The notes under the pieces are model-generated. The model was not told the origin of the DNA. It did no database searches and worked only from the letters and a program-made list of their open reading frames with translations. Both the position numbers and the translations under genes were made by a program. From Tetraselmis striata (taxonomy: Eukaryota; Chlorophyta; Chlorodendrophyceae; Chlorodendrales; Chlorodendraceae): a stretch of DNA of 64,000 bases. Each line of letters starts with the position of its first letter. Within the stretch, counting starts at the first letter, position 1. Positions 1 through 12,200 of the stretch are shown one piece after another. Where the stretch lies: NCBI GenBank assembly GCA_006384855.1, contig VCJN01002339.1:1-64000 (forward strand). The letters are read 5' to 3'.

Positions 1-509
1 TGGCGGAGGAGACCCTGCTGCCTGCTGCCAAGACAGAAGACTCGACGACGGCCAACGCGACGATGGCGCGATGGGAGCTGCGGAGAGGCGACCGAGATTC
101 GGCGCGTTACTTACCTGTACGGGCTATATTCGCTGTACGGTACCGAACGAAGCGTGTCGTACCACAGTAGGAGCTCCGAAGCAGCGACTACGAATCTACT
201 ACTGTGGAGGCCAAGAGTGCAAAATACAGGAAAAACAGGAGGATATTTGCACAAGTATGTCTACGACTCAATGCATCAGAACCAAAAACAGTATCACCGG
301 TATGGGACGGAGATATTGTACTGCTGCGATGAGTAATCGACTACGAGTACAAATGGCGAGGAGGTATCCGGTATGGGACGGCTATCTACTTGCGGAAGTA
401 CTGTAAGGTACTGGCCGATGATTCCCTCTACCAGCCCTGCTACGAGCTTTGACCGAGATCGAGTTGAGAGAAAAATCCGTGGACGACATGCGACTACGGT
501 TCAGCGAGT

Positions 510-590
510 GAGCGACTGCGGGCACGAGTGCAACATGTGACGCACCGACGACATCGCGAGCAGCGACGACTTACTGCTAAGCGATGAGCG
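510..590 (+). repeat. 81-bp direct repeat, copy 1
   Basis: This 81-bp stretch recurs without a mismatch at 1229-1309, exactly 719 bp downstream. It lies in the GA-rich leader region of the Ty3 fossil. The perfect identity suggests a recent local duplication or gene conversion within the element. Confidence 0.9.
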
Positions 591-1051
591 ACACCGAAGC
601 GCTTCGAGCCGATGCCGACACCGCTGAGAAGATGCGAGCCTGCTGACTCGGCGAACTGCGACGCAAGAGCCTTTGGTATGAGATCTTTGACTACGACTAT
701 GCGAGTGTGCGTTCCGATGGCAACATGGGGGCGACGGCGCACATGGACGAGGCAATGGGGACTTGCGACAGTTCGACGCGACGAGGATGAGCTCGAAGAA
801 CGCTGCATTTCTGTGGCTACCCACCGAACGACACCTATCGGTGCCATTGGTGGCGATTTGCTGCGACTTGCTGCACCACAAGATGATGCTCGACTATGAG
901 GATTTTTTTTCCGAAGGGACTACCTCTATGACGAGTGTCACCACCTGTACATATCTGTACATATTCTGGCTACGCGACTCTACAACGACGACCGAGTTCT
1001 GCTGAACGTACTGGCGAACAGCGCGGCCGCTGTTCATTAACAGGGTGAGAG

Positions 1052-1231
1052 TGTTATGTACTCTACACTGCTGTACTTTGTACTGCGGGAGCCGACGAAG
1101 GAGCGAAGAACTGGCGACTGAGGCGGACAAGAACGAGTACAAGCCGAGCGAAGTACGAGTATGAGCATTGCGAGTGCGAGTACAAGTGAAGGCGAAGTAC
1201 TGGTACGAGGACGACGAGGCGTCAGTACGAG
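1052..1231 (+). repeat. Fragment of a second LTR subfamily
   Basis: About 180 bp beginning TGTTATGTACTC follow a purine-rich stretch. They match, in inverted orientation, the end of the LTR at 6044-6891 (here 6712-6891). This is therefore the 5' portion of an LTR of that second subfamily, lying inside or beside the Ty3 fossil. Confidence 0.75.
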
Positions 1232-1309
1232 CGACTGCGGGCACGAGTGCAACATGTGACGCACCGACGACATCGCGAGCAGCGACGACTTACTGCTAAG
1301 CGATGAGCG
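1229..1309 (+). repeat. 81-bp direct repeat, copy 2
   Basis: This is the second copy of the identical 81-bp segment. It lies directly after the LTR-like piece at 1052-1231 and just upstream of the Ty3 pol frame. Confidence 0.9.
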
Positions 1310-1372
1310 TTATACTCATACAGATTCGAGGGGAGCGATGAGAGTTATACTGGCGAAGACTCCACATCGCGT

Positions 1373-4300
1373 TTGTGCAACGTATCTTCACCGAGTGGTA
1401 CCCGACTGCTGACTATTACTGGCGAATTGCGAGGACGACACTGTAAAATACTGGTGGACTCTGGTGCAACCGAAAATTTTGCGAGTACCGAATGGGTGCA
1501 ATTGCATCAGTGCCCTACAGTATCCGGAGGAAAACACCGTATAAAACTGGCGAACGGCAGTATGAGTACCAGTACCAAACGGCTGAGGAGCGAAGTACTT
1601 ACCGTAGGAGCTTTCGACTATAAATTGGACGCTATAGTTACAGACCTGGAGAAATTCGACATTATTCTCGGACAACCTTGGCTGGAAACAGTTAATCCTG
1701 ACATTGACTGGACTGCTAAAATTATCAAACACCGGAAGACTGGACAACACATTGCTACAGCGGAACAGTATACAGTACCTACGACGGTTTACCATCTGGA
1801 CGCGGCTAAGATGGCGAAGGAGCTGAGGAAGAGTCGCGGCGAGGAACTGTTTGCTGTTGCGGTACGCGAGGTGTTCGATGCGGTAGCTGAGCTGCGCACG
1901 GACCAGTCGACCGAGTGGACCGAGGAGCTCAAGGAGTCCCTTATGGAGTTTGCAGACATCATCGCGGAGCCTACTGACCTGCCACCGGAGCGCGAGTTCG
2001 ACTTTGAGATCAACCTGGAAAGTGATGAACCCCCCAAGGAACGAACGTACCGTATGTCACCAGCGGAGTTGCAAGAGGTACGGTCACAACTGGAGGAATT
2101 GTTGGCAAAAGGGTGGATTCGTCCGTCCAAGTCAAACTACGGCGCCCCAATTTTATTTGTGCGTAAGAAAGACGGCACTCTGCGTATGTGTGTGGACTAC
2201 CGTAAATTGAATGACCTTACGAAGAAAGACCGGACCCCGCTTCCTCGTATCGACGAATTATTGGACTCATTGCATGGTGCGACTATTTTCAGTACTCTGG
2301 ACCTGTACAAAGGCTACCATCAAGTACGAATTAAACCGGAAGACATCCACAAAACAGCGTTCCAGACACACTATGGACTCTACGAGTACTGTGTGTTACC
2401 TTTCGGCTTGACAAACGCCCCAGCTGGATTCCAGACCATGATGAACCGTGTTTTGAGCCCATATCTCGGCAAATTCTGCGTGGTATACCTGGACGACGTG
2501 CTGATCTACAGCAAGACAGCTGAAGAGCATCTCGAGCACATCAGATTGGTGCTACGGGAGTTGCAACGACACCACTTGCATATCAAGCTGTCGAAGTGCT
2601 CGTTCGGCGGTACTAGCGTGGAGTTTTTGGGCCATATCGTCGAAGCAGGACAGATCAAGATGGACCCCCGGAAGGTGGAAGCAGTTCAACAGTGGCCCGT
2701 GCCGAAGACAGTAAAGGACGTACGAGGTTTTCTCGGCCTTGCTGGCTATTACCGCAAGTTCATCCATAACTTCGCGGCTATTGCGGCGCCACTACATGAC
2801 CTGACGAAGAATCAACCGGAGTTTGTGTGGACGCCTCGTGCTGATGCGGCGTTTCGTGCATTAAAGGACGCAATGGTACGAGCACCTGTACTGAGTATAC
2901 CGGACACATCTGCGGACGCCCGTTACACATTGTATACAGATGCTTCTGGATTTGCAGTGCGAGCTGTGCTGCTGCAAGATCAAGGCTCAGGACTTCGACC
3001 TGTCGCGTACCATGCACGCAAGATGAACAAACACGAAGTTCACTACCCGGTACATGAGCAAGAGTTGTTAGCGGTTCGTGATGCACTCATCAAGTTCCGA
3101 TGCTACCTTGATGGAGCGGCGGGCTTTACGGTCATCACCGACCATGACACACTACGGCACTTCTTTCGCCAACGCGATTTGTCGACGCGACAAGTACGAT
3201 GGCTGCAAGTGTTTGCGCCTTACCAACGACATATGGACATCGTCTACAAGCGAGGAGCTGCCAATCATGCGGACGCCCTCTCTCGGCGACCCGACTTGAA
3301 GGATGCGCTACAGAAGCTAGATCTGCTGAACAACTGGTCAGAAGACGAGGCTGACTGCGAAATAAATTCAGTTTTATTTGCTATGGAGTCGCGACTACAG
3401 GCGGACAACAAGTTTTACGACGAAATCAAGACCGCATATGACTCCGACGAGTACCTGAAATCGCGGAAAGCTTTACCATCCTGGCTAGTACGTCACAGTA
3501 ATGGTCTACTGTACGCCTACGGCTCACGACTTTACGTACCAAATGTGGCGGACCTGCGACAACGAGCACTGTACGAACTACATGACGCGCCTACTGCTGG
3601 ACACCCAGGAGGACGACGACTACTGGCGCGTACTGTGGAACTGTACTGGTGGCCCCGTATGAAACAGACTGTCACCAACTACGTGCGACGCTGCCCTACC
3701 TGTCAACGTACTAAGGCGGCCCGGCATAAGCCATACGGCTTACTTCAGCCCCATGACGTACCGTCACGACCATTTGAGGTAATATCCCTGGATTTAATCA
3801 CAGATCTGCCGGAGTGCCAGGGGTATGACTCAGTAGTGATTTTCGTATGTCTACTGTCAAAGCGAGTAATTGTTGAGCCAACTACGAAGACAGTTACTGC
3901 TGAAGGCCTGGCGGAGATTATGCATCGCTCAGTTTTTCGTCATTTCGGCCTACCGGCTAAACTCATCTCTGACCGAGACCCCAGATTTATGTCGGAATTC
4001 TGGCAAAATATGTTCAAGACCATGGGTACTAAGCTGAACATCTCTACAGCTTTTCATCCAGCAACCGATGGCCAGACGGAACGGACTAACCAAACTTGGG
4101 AGCAAGTGCTACGCTGCTACGTGCACCCCCTGCACGATGATTGGGTCAACCACCTCACCAACGTGGAGTTTGCGATCAACGCTGCTCAGTCGACTTCGAC
4201 TACTATGTCCCCTTTCAAGGCGACTTTGGGATTCGAGCCGACTACACCTGCTACTACTCAACTCGCAATCGAGCCAACTCGAGCTCTTCCGGAACACGTC

Positions 4301-4813
4301 AAGTATGTACAGGAGCTTCATCGCTTCGCGCATGATTGCGTACTGGAGGCTCAAACTCGTATGCAGACTGCAGCTAATCGTAAACGACTACCCGTACCAT
4401 TCAAGACCGGCGACAGAGTTAAGCTGAAAGCGTCTCATCTGAAGTTTATTCAGCAACCCTGTGCTAAGTTACGCGATCGCTACGTGGGCCCCTTCGTCAT
4501 TACAGAGCAGATCTCGCCAGTTGCTTTCCGATTGCAACTACCTGCGGGCGTACGAGTCCACGACGTGGTGCACGCGAGTATGCTGGAAAAATGGTATGAC
4601 GACCCTGACCAACCGGCGAAGTCTGAACGAGTACCGATTGTCCATGACGCAAAATGTTCAGAACATACTCGATGTTGCCTTCAACAACAATGGCACTGGA
4701 CTACTGTTTCGAGTGCGATGGGCGTTCCCGTACAACGTACCAAGCGAAGACACCTGGGAGCCCCTACGCGGAGTCAAGCACCTGGACATTTTCCGGTCGT
4801 TCTTACTGTCTAA
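1373..4813 (+). CDS. Ty3/gypsy pol polyprotein (fossil)
   Basis: The long frame encodes a retroelement polyprotein. Near its start is an aspartic protease motif (LVDSGATENF). Next comes a reverse transcriptase with the catalytic VYLDDVLIYS box, then an RNase H region (LYTDASGF) and the integrase. The integrase shows a CPTC zinc half-site in RRCPTCQR and core acidic motifs in SLDLITDLP and ISDRDPRF. The integrase C-terminal region precedes a chromodomain-like segment near 4650-4890. This domain order identifies a chromovirus-type Ty3 element. The polyprotein belongs to the element that ends with the LTR at 4979-5389. Confidence 0.88.
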   Translation: MCNVSSPSGTRLLTITGELRGRHCKILVDSGATENFASTEWVQLHQCPTVSGGKHRIKLANGSMSTSTKRLRSEVLTVGAFDYKLDAIVTDLEKFDIILGQPWLETVNPDIDWTAKIIKHRKTGQHIATAEQYTVPTTVYHLDAAKMAKELRKSRGEELFAVAVREVFDAVAELRTDQSTEWTEELKESLMEFADIIAEPTDLPPEREFDFEINLESDEPPKERTYRMSPAELQEVRSQLEELLAKGWIRPSKSNYGAPILFVRKKDGTLRMCVDYRKLNDLTKKDRTPLPRIDELLDSLHGATIFSTLDLYKGYHQVRIKPEDIHKTAFQTHYGLYEYCVLPFGLTNAPAGFQTMMNRVLSPYLGKFCVVYLDDVLIYSKTAEEHLEHIRLVLRELQRHHLHIKLSKCSFGGTSVEFLGHIVEAGQIKMDPRKVEAVQQWPVPKTVKDVRGFLGLAGYYRKFIHNFAAIAAPLHDLTKNQPEFVWTPRADAAFRALKDAMVRAPVLSIPDTSADARYTLYTDASGFAVRAVLLQDQGSGLRPVAYHARKMNKHEVHYPVHEQELLAVRDALIKFRCYLDGAAGFTVITDHDTLRHFFRQRDLSTRQVRWLQVFAPYQRHMDIVYKRGAANHADALSRRPDLKDALQKLDLLNNWSEDEADCEINSVLFAMESRLQADNKFYDEIKTAYDSDEYLKSRKALPSWLVRHSNGLLYAYGSRLYVPNVADLRQRALYELHDAPTAGHPGGRRLLARTVELYWWPRMKQTVTNYVRRCPTCQRTKAARHKPYGLLQPHDVPSRPFEVISLDLITDLPECQGYDSVVIFVCLLSKRVIVEPTTKTVTAEGLAEIMHRSVFRHFGLPAKLISDRDPRFMSEFWQNMFKTMGTKLNISTAFHPATDGQTERTNQTWEQVLRCYVHPLHDDWVNHLTNVEFAINAAQSTSTTMSPFKATLGFEPTTPATTQLAIEPTRALPEHVKYVQELHRFAHDCVLEAQTRMQTAANRKRLPVPFKTGDRVKLKASHLKFIQQPCAKLRDRYVGPFVITEQISPVAFRLQLPAGVRVHDVVHASMLEKWYDDPDQPAKSERVPIVHDAKCSEHTRCCLQQQWHWTTVSSAMGVPVQRTKRRHLGAPTRSQAPGHFPVVLTV

Positions 4814-4978
4814 ATCATACCGACAGTTTACTGAGAGCCCAGACTTCATTCGGTTCCGGAATCGCTACCCAAGCCGAGTACCTTCCGCCTGAACTTCAAA
4901 ATCAAGACCAAGACTGTAGTTTCCTGTAGTTCTGTGACACCTGCACAGCGAGGACGCTTGTGCTTAAGGGGGAGAGAG

Positions 4979-5389
4979 TGTTATACTCCATTTCCCTATA
5001 GCCATAATGTTCTGCTATACTAGCAGGTATAACCCCGCAAAGGTAGTACGACTACGCATCCGCGGAGTCGCTGTACATATTAGTATTGCGGGCGTAAATA
5101 TTAGTAGTATAAGGCCGAAGACTGTTCTGGAATTTTCTAGAGTTCTCTGACTCAAGCCTTACGTGGCTAACACAGCACGGGTATCCCATGACACCCGGCT
5201 AACATAGCACAGGTATGACTATGACCTCGGCGGGTATAAATACCGCCTCGGACAAGTCTACTAGGTAGAATTCAGAGACAGAACTATAACCCAGGAACCC
5301 CTGTAACCAGAAGAGATTGGCCATACTTTCTAAATCCTTCCGCTGCATCCTAAAGGGCCTAAAGAACAGGCTTAAGCTAGAGCCTAACA
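4979..5389 (+). repeat. 3' LTR of the Ty3 element
   Basis: This 411-bp segment starts TGTTATACTCC right after a purine-rich tract (AAGGGGGAGAGAG) and ends in CTAACA, giving the usual TG...CA ends. It is followed at once by TTGGTTTCGGAGC, which resembles the initiator-Met tRNA primer-binding site of Ty3 and copia elements (TGGTATCAGAGC). The LTR therefore also has the look of a 5' LTR of another copy. Confidence 0.75.
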
Positions 5390-6043
5390 CTTGGTTTCGG
5401 AGCGGTGACCGGAGCACATGGTTCCGGATTCCACAAGAGAAGCGGCATAGTGACGAGAGCGAGAGGCGAGATAGGGACAGAAGAAGACTTCAGATGTCAA
5501 GGATCCTATGGCGGGGACGCCCACCGAGGATGCGCACCGGCTTTGATAGATGGAGTCAAGTTCGACGTGGCGAGAACGATGTAGCGACGATGAGGAGGAT
5601 GCGACAACGAGCGAGCGAAATTATGAACTAGCGAAGGGACGAAGATTGCGAGTACCAAGGAGCAGCCGAACGTTCGATCTGAGATGTGTAACGATGACGC
5701 TGCAAGCTGCGAAGCCATGAGGGCGGAGCAACGTGCGACTCGCGACCCCAGCTACAGTTCCGACGACGCGAGTTGGCGATGGCGCGACATCAACCAGAAC
5801 CGACCTGTATCTGCCGTTATCGGCACAGTAGCGACTACTGGTAACGAGCTGGTATAGCGAACAAGAAGAACCGCAGATTTTTTTTTCTGCGAATGAACCT
5901 GCCACATGAAAATCGAACTCAGAAGACGAAGAAGACAGAACAGCTGTGGTTACCGGTACAACCATGAGGTGCTGGTACGATTAGTTTCGTACGCGAGTAC
6001 AAAACAGCTGTAGACTCAGATTCGAGGGGGCTCCGAAACCAAG
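5390..6043. other. Leader sequences of two LTR elements meeting head to head
   Basis: About 650 bp lie between a plus-strand primer-binding-site-like motif at 5391-5403 and the same motif on the minus strand at 6031-6043. The interior is GA-rich and resembles the leader region left of the Ty3 pol frame. No convincing gene is seen. It reads as the 5' internal regions of two opposed LTR elements. Confidence 0.55.
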
Positions 6044-6891
6044 TGTTACAGCCCCCTTAGGACTTAGGCCGAATAGTCGTCTAGCCATAGATAGTCCTAA
6101 GGCAGGAGCTGAGTCAAGGGCCCATTGCTGGATCGTTATTCCACACGGCCAGGAATAATGAGCGGAGATTTGGGAAAAGGGATTCTTACAGCACCGGAAG
6201 CCGGTAACCTGGGTGACTGGCCCGGCGGTGGTTTTGCCGGCCTATTTATAGTCGCTGGTTTCCGTCATTCCGTGCGCTGCGTATTGATTCCGATTCCCGC
6301 CAATTGTGCTGCGTCTAACTACTAGACTAATACTAAAATTGACGTGTCCGGTCCTAATCCGCGGCCCGTCGCTATTTTAGTCACATACTACTAAGTACAG
6401 ACACGGTTCCTAGCACCTTCGCCTGTCCGCAGCACAGCGGTTAGTTTCATTCGCTATTATGCACATACGAGAAGTTACTCGCACATGCTATAGCGTTCTA
6501 GGTGGTTCTAGTAGGTTCTTCGCCAGTACCTACTAGTAATACTAATACCTTACTATGGCAGCGCTCCATCTCACGCTAGGTATCATCCTCTAGCAGGTGA
6601 CACCATAGCGTACGACAATCGCCGCTGCTGGTACGCAGGTACATACAGGTTACTCGCACCCCATGTGGGTACTCGTAATACTGTCCTGCACTACTAGTCG
6701 CCTTGTAGTCGCTCGTACTGACGCCTCGTCGCCCTCGTACCAGTACTTCGCCTTCACTTGTACTCGCACTCGCAATGCTCATACTCGTACTTCGCTCGGC
6801 TTGTACTCGTTCTTGTCCGCCTCAGTCGCCAGTTCTTCGCTCCTTCGTCGGCTCCCGCAGTACAAAGTACAGCAGTGTAGAGTACATAACA
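6044..6891 (-). repeat. LTR of a second, opposite-strand element
   Basis: Read on the minus strand, this 848-bp block begins TGTTATGTACTC and ends GGGCTGTAACA, then runs straight into CTTGGTTTCGGAGC, the same primer-binding-site-like motif as after the LTR at 4979-5389. Length and sequence differ from that LTR, so it represents a second subfamily. Its first 180 bp recur at 1052-1231. Confidence 0.7.
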
Positions 6892-7747
6892 GTGACGCTC
6901 TTCGCAGTGAGCGTGCTGCTATAGGTCGGCATGGTCTAGCGACCAGTGCCGGCACCAACCATAGTATATATAGCAGCGGGTGGTGACAACCTTGTAACCA
7001 ATAATTGTTGTATTCTCAAAACACAGTAGCCTCTCGCCTTTGCACCACCACTGCACACCACCTTTGTTTGTCCTTGCAGTCTCTATCCGGCTGAGACTGC
7101 CGCACTCGTCGCCCTGAAATAATCCTTACGAGCACCCGATGCTCAAGTTAGTCACCCGCCGGCGCGGCCTCGCACCTAAGGAAGTATTCGCATACCACGC
7201 GTACCCGCTAATGGTACATGCCTTACACGTCAGCGCGTACGCGTCGTGTATACGTGCCGCAGTGTACTATGTACCAGTGTTGTTACTGACACCCTGTACC
7301 TAGCCGTATGCGCATATGCTATTTATGCAGAATTAATACTAATAAAGAGTCGAGAGCCAACCGTGGGTTTCGCACCTCCGATCGTTAACGCACCAAAGCC
7401 ATTTAAAGTGAACTAAATTCATGCCGCCGATATGCCGCGGGTCACCCGGCAGAGGGGCGCAATATCGAAAGCGTTATGCCAATATAATTTTGACGTCGTC
7501 ATTAGCGACTAAGGATTACTAGTCGCTAATGGTACTCGCGAGCCGCCAGCGCAGGCGGTCGCAGTCACTGACACACAGTCACACCCCACCAGTCCACCAC
7601 CACGCCCGGCGCATCTGGCAGCTATAGGTGAAGATGACTCAGCCCCCGTCCCAGCCACATGCGCTATCGCTCAGTCATGTGGAGCCAGGGCAGCAGTGGC
7701 GCACGTTTCGGGGGGGTCAGCCGTGGGTCCGGAGCATTTCGCGCGAC
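6892..7747. other. No gene recognised; contains a perfect hairpin
   Basis: I see no convincing coding sequence. The notable feature is a perfect 11-bp inverted repeat at 7501-7511 and 7520-7530 (ATTAGCGACTA and its complement, 8-bp spacer). The TAGTCGCTA core recurs around the LINE at 16.2-21.7 kb. Confidence 0.5.
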
Positions 7748-7834
7748 TGACCTCCCTTACCCTGTGGAGGGCGACTCGACTCTCGGGCGACCCGCGTAAT
7801 TCCGAACCTATCAGCCGAAGCAACCGTACCGGGT

Positions 7835-8875
7835 ATGCAGTTCGACGCGTTCTTTGAGCTGTGCCGGATGTACTCGGCGTGGGCGGAGGCCAGTAGGGCG
7901 GAGCTGGTCGCTGAGCCGTGGCGGGGGGCATACTTCAAGGGGCGGCCCGTGTGGAAGCATCACGTCAAGAGGGACAGCGAGGGCCATGTCATCAACCACA
8001 AGACCTTCTCCGCCACCTCTTTTCTCCCTAGGTAAGAATACCCGCCGCCAAAAGCGCCCCGGGCCTAACTAGACGCAGGATAGCCCACCCTCTGTCTTAT
8101 CGTGTCACGGTCTATGTGTGTGGCTGTGCAGACAGATAGCGGGGGTGGCGTTGTTCCAGTCAATCGATCCGGAATTCGGGCAGGACCAGTTCAGTCGAGT
8201 GCCCCGGCGACGTGATACAGATCCTCGGCCCCCTAGTAGGCAAGTGGATCCAGCAAGTCGGAGACCTGGGGAAGGTGCGGTGGAAGTTCCTCACCGGTAT
8301 CTATCGGCCAGAGGGCGACCAGCTGCAGATGGGCCTCACGCCTGTCTGGCTGGACCACAACCCCCCCGACGGCGACCTGTCCAAGCTGGACTACAACCGC
8401 GTCGGTCCTGCCCGCCTTTGCTAACCACGAGATGAGCCCACCGCCTGCCTGGCCCTGACCTCATGACTGTATGTGACTTGATTATCTTGCCTATCTGACC
8501 CACCTGCTCAGTGTACAGGGCATGGAGCTGACAGAGGCCCAGCGGGCGGCGCTGGCGAATCATGCATGCTACCAGCAGGTGCTAGGTCAGCGTGTGTACT
8601 CCTTCCTCACTGCCCCTCCCCACCCCCACCCCCACCCCGGTTTCCTGCCAGAGAGGGCCAGTTGGGTTGGGTCTATGCATCCACACCTTAGCGGCCAGAT
8701 TACAGGTCGCATGGAGCCCTGGGAGATTCTGGCGCGTGCAAGTGGGAAGCGGCCGCGGCGCGAGGTGCTGCCCCTAGCTTGGGTTGTAGATGCCACAGGG
8801 GAGCTTTACATGAAGCTGCTGGCAGGGCATGAGCTCTACCTACAGCAGCAACAGCAAGGGGAGGAGGCAGCATAG
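7835..8875 (+). CDS. Three-exon gene of unknown function
   Basis: Three exons splice in phase: 7835-8031, about 8190-8400 and 8519-8875, giving about 254 residues. The first donor is AG|GTAAGA; acceptors end CCAG and ACAG. An alternative in-frame acceptor for exon 2 lies near 8160. The frame is also open upstream of the chosen Met to about 7749, so an upstream exon is possible. The protein begins MQFDAFFELCRMYSAW, contains GDVIQILGPLVGKWIQQVG and ends with a glutamine and glutamate run before the stop. The 3' part has a proline/histidine run (PPHPHPHPG). I do not recognise a family. A TGTAA polyadenylation-type signal lies at 8895-8899. It may be a host gene or part of an unrecognised element. 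Confidence 0.55.
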
Positions 8876-9232
8876 GACTTTTGTGTATTTTTTGTGTAAT
8901 AATAGGACCTGAATTATTTTCTGTTCTCATGCGCTCATCCATGTCGGTGCATTTCATGTGCATGCCATATTGTATGTTTGCATTCAGCGCACCGGCTTGA
9001 GAGGTATTTATTATTGTGTTAATGTATGAATATGTTACCAGACACTGCATCATTTGTTTAATAAGATTGTTGCTTCCGGCTGTGGAGATAGACGCATGGC
9101 ACAACCGCACGATCTGATGTGACTGTGGTGACTTGACACTATAGCAACTGCCATTATCTTCTGACAAGTTGCCATGCGCTGAATATATAGAAGTTAACAC
9201 AGCGATCAATGTGTCACGGGTACGGGGCTAGT
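8876..9232. other. Intergenic, 3' flank of the unknown gene
   Basis: This AT-richer stretch holds the TGTAA signal of the upstream gene and no further recognised feature. Confidence 0.4.
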
Positions 9233-12200
9233 AGGTGGTCGCTCGGGGGTTCACGCGCGGGAGGTGGTGTTGCAGTGAGTTGCCGACACTGGTTACGACA
9301 GGGCGTCGCAGATGTTGTGGCGGCCAGTAGCTGCTGCGCTGCCACTAAACTGCCGTAGTCGTCGTCTTATCCGGTATTTTTCCGACCTATGACTCCCCGC
9401 TCCGGACCACAAGCTGCACCGGTATGAAAATATCGGTCAACAATGGACCAGTAGTCTCGGAGGTAGACACGCAGCCCCGGAAAAACCTCGTAGTCTTTGT
9501 TATCCGCGAGTGCTGTGGCTGCATCAAAACCACGGCCAGGTACAGTCATGTGTACGCGTACACGAAACGCGTCCCCGGTCAAAATCATAGTCGATATTAC
9601 CGGCGGGCGCTGAGCTGGCGTACATCACTGTAACGCGTACTGGAGCGTCGCAGTGATGGACCAGCGCAGATAATCGGTATGGTAACGAAACGCCCGGGGA
9701 ATGAGGGGGAAGTACCAGTAGATATATTATTTACTCCGAGTATTTACTGGTTCACACGATGTACTGTTAAGTACTAGTACTCTAGCCTCTGATGAAATTA
9801 AAGTCGCGCGAAGAGGCGCGGAGAATACGAGGAATCGCTGTGACGAGCCCCTCCTTGCGCCATCCCATCATGTTCCTGTCGTAGGTGAAGCCGTGCTCGA
9901 ATGCTGGCCGAAACATATCGATGAAGTCATCCAGTTTCAACGCCTCCAACCATTTCACTTTCGTAGCGAACCTGGTTGTGCCATCCGTGTTGTAGTTTTT
10001 GCGTCTGAACATCCCGTGCTTTTCTTTGTGCCACACTGCCATACCAGAACACAAATTGAAATGTAATGTCAGTGACATGTGTGAATTAATTCCCAGCGCA
10101 TATGTGACATGTTGTGGCGGGAGGGTTCATATATACTAATGTGCACATGCATTTGCATATATACAAAAACATGACTACACATTCTGGCGACATACCTCTA
10201 TTAGAGGACCAAAGTTGCATGTGTCCTCCCCTTGCAGTATGTAGCTCAGATTCGGGACGCGGAGAAGGATTTCGAAACCGTTCCTTATGCATGCCTCCAG
10301 CAGCTCTAGCCAAAGGTGAGCACCCATGCCATCGCATATCTCGACAGCATGCTCCCCGGGCTGTGTATCCTTGGGTTTTGCCATGGGAGCGGCTGGCACC
10401 AACACTGACATCACGTAGTCAGTCATGCCATCGCCGTTCATGCTGCCCTTATTCTCGTTGTGATTGTGATTGAAGCGCCAATATAACATTTTGCCATTTA
10501 CCTCGGCTTGTAGGCCAGGGCGAGTCCAGCCTGCCTCCATACTGCTACCGGACGCGGAGACGGTATAGGGCGGCAAGGTCTCGCCAATGCCAGTGCGCCC
10601 ACATGCCAGTGTCGCAGTGGCGTTGTTCTTGGTGATCAGACCCTCGCCCCGATATGCTTGCCACCTCTGACGATTCGATCGCCCTTTCGCTTGCCACTCT
10701 TCGTGCAATCCAGCTCAACGCGCGTCTCATCAAATGAGAAGATGCGCTCCGAGTGGGTGATGGTGAGCATCTCGCTCCGCAGCACAGTATAGTGTCGTAG
10801 TCTGGATTTCTGACAGCCACCCCGGGAAGTAGCATGATGTTGGCAGCCAGATTGTAATAAGTTTCCAGGTTGTCGATCGTGAGCCACCATGCACGCGTCA
10901 TTTCATGTGGTCTCTCAGTGCCTTGCTCCATGCCATGCCGTTTTAGGAATGCATATAGTACCGGCCATGAGTTGCCTTGCCACCTGGAAAACTTGACGCA
11001 TAAGGAGTCCCTTTGACCATGTTTGTCCCCCAGAACATTACATCGCGATGAAACACTAGCTGCTTCTTGTTGCGCAGAGCTCTAATTACACCGGCGATGC
11101 ACTCCTCTAGCTCCATAAGCAGGTAGACTCCTCCGGGTTTCTCAGCAGGCACCACATGCCCCACAGACATTGCCACCTTAATCATGCGAACAAGATGGCG
11201 CGCAATGATCTCCACGCCACCTTATAGTAGCCGCTGGCGAGCAGAACTAGCAGCGGCGTGCGTTCACAGAAAGCTTGGGATCATCGTCCAGCTCAGAAAC
11301 CGCAGTTACAATTGCTTGAGTGGTCAGAGCCCGGTAGTCCAGCCAGCCACGTGGCGGCACCCTTAAAGGATGTCTTGGCAGCCGCTACTGCTGCGGCCTC
11401 CCCCGGCAGCCTGGCCTTTCTGCCTGACCTGCCGCGCCGTTTCTCCCCTATGTCGACACCGACGGTAGTGTCCGACGGTGCAGACGGAGGCGCAGGAGCA
11501 TCAGGAGGAGGGTTGGGCAGGTCTGGCTCCGGCGGCTGCGGCTTTTCCGGAAGAGAGTCTCGCACATTCTTGAGGTTGCGGGTCCGCCAAGACACAGCCA
11601 TGATCACCGCCGAGTGATCACACGGGCGCACCGACACGCCGAGGTCAGCAGCGGCCTCCAAGCCCGCCTGCTTGGGCGTGAGCTCCGGCTGCGCGGCGCT
11701 CCATTTGCTGAGCGCAAGCTGAAAAATCTGGTTTTTCTGGCTCTTATTCAGGTGGTGGATCGGGATGAGGCGGCGGGTAGGGCGGTCTAGACCGACAAGC
11801 ACTGGTGCCCCCTCCTCATTCTGCCCCACAGTGGCCGGGTTGCTCGCGACTGACGACCCGACCGACCGCCGAGGCCTGCACCAAGCGTGTATGCAAAGGT
11901 AGTAAGTGGCATGGGGCGTGTGTGGGTGCCCATGATTGACTAGTCGGCGGGGAAGCGTCAGCATGTTGCGACAGACGTTCCGAGTGGGTTTGCAAAAAAC
12001 AGCGCGTTTGAAAGTAAAACGCGGGCTCACCTCGCCGCGCCACTGGTTGTTGTCCAACCATGTGTCAATCATTGCGCAGCCGCCCGCGCAGCACCACGTT
12101 AGATTGCAAGATACACCCTATAGCGTCGTGTTTATACAGCTCGGATGTCGAGGGGCGTGGTTTCGTGTGTCTCTACGTTGTGGGAGGTGGAGGTGTTGTC

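Larger units (their letters stand above)
1..5389 (+). mobile_element. Ty3/gypsy (Metaviridae) LTR retrotransposon fossil
   Basis: This is a Ty3/gypsy-type element read on the plus strand. Its parts in order are a poorly recognisable upstream (gag or leader) region, one long polyprotein reading frame from about 1373 to 4813, a purine-rich tract ending at about 4978, and a 3' LTR at 4979-5389. The left LTR of the same subfamily is not seen, so the element probably starts before the window or was rearranged at its left end. The domain order protease, reverse transcriptase, RNase H, integrase, then a chromodomain-like tail is that of Ty3/gypsy chromoviruses. It is a fossil whose pol half looks largely whole. 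Its age cannot be set from paired LTRs because only one is present. Confidence 0.85.
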
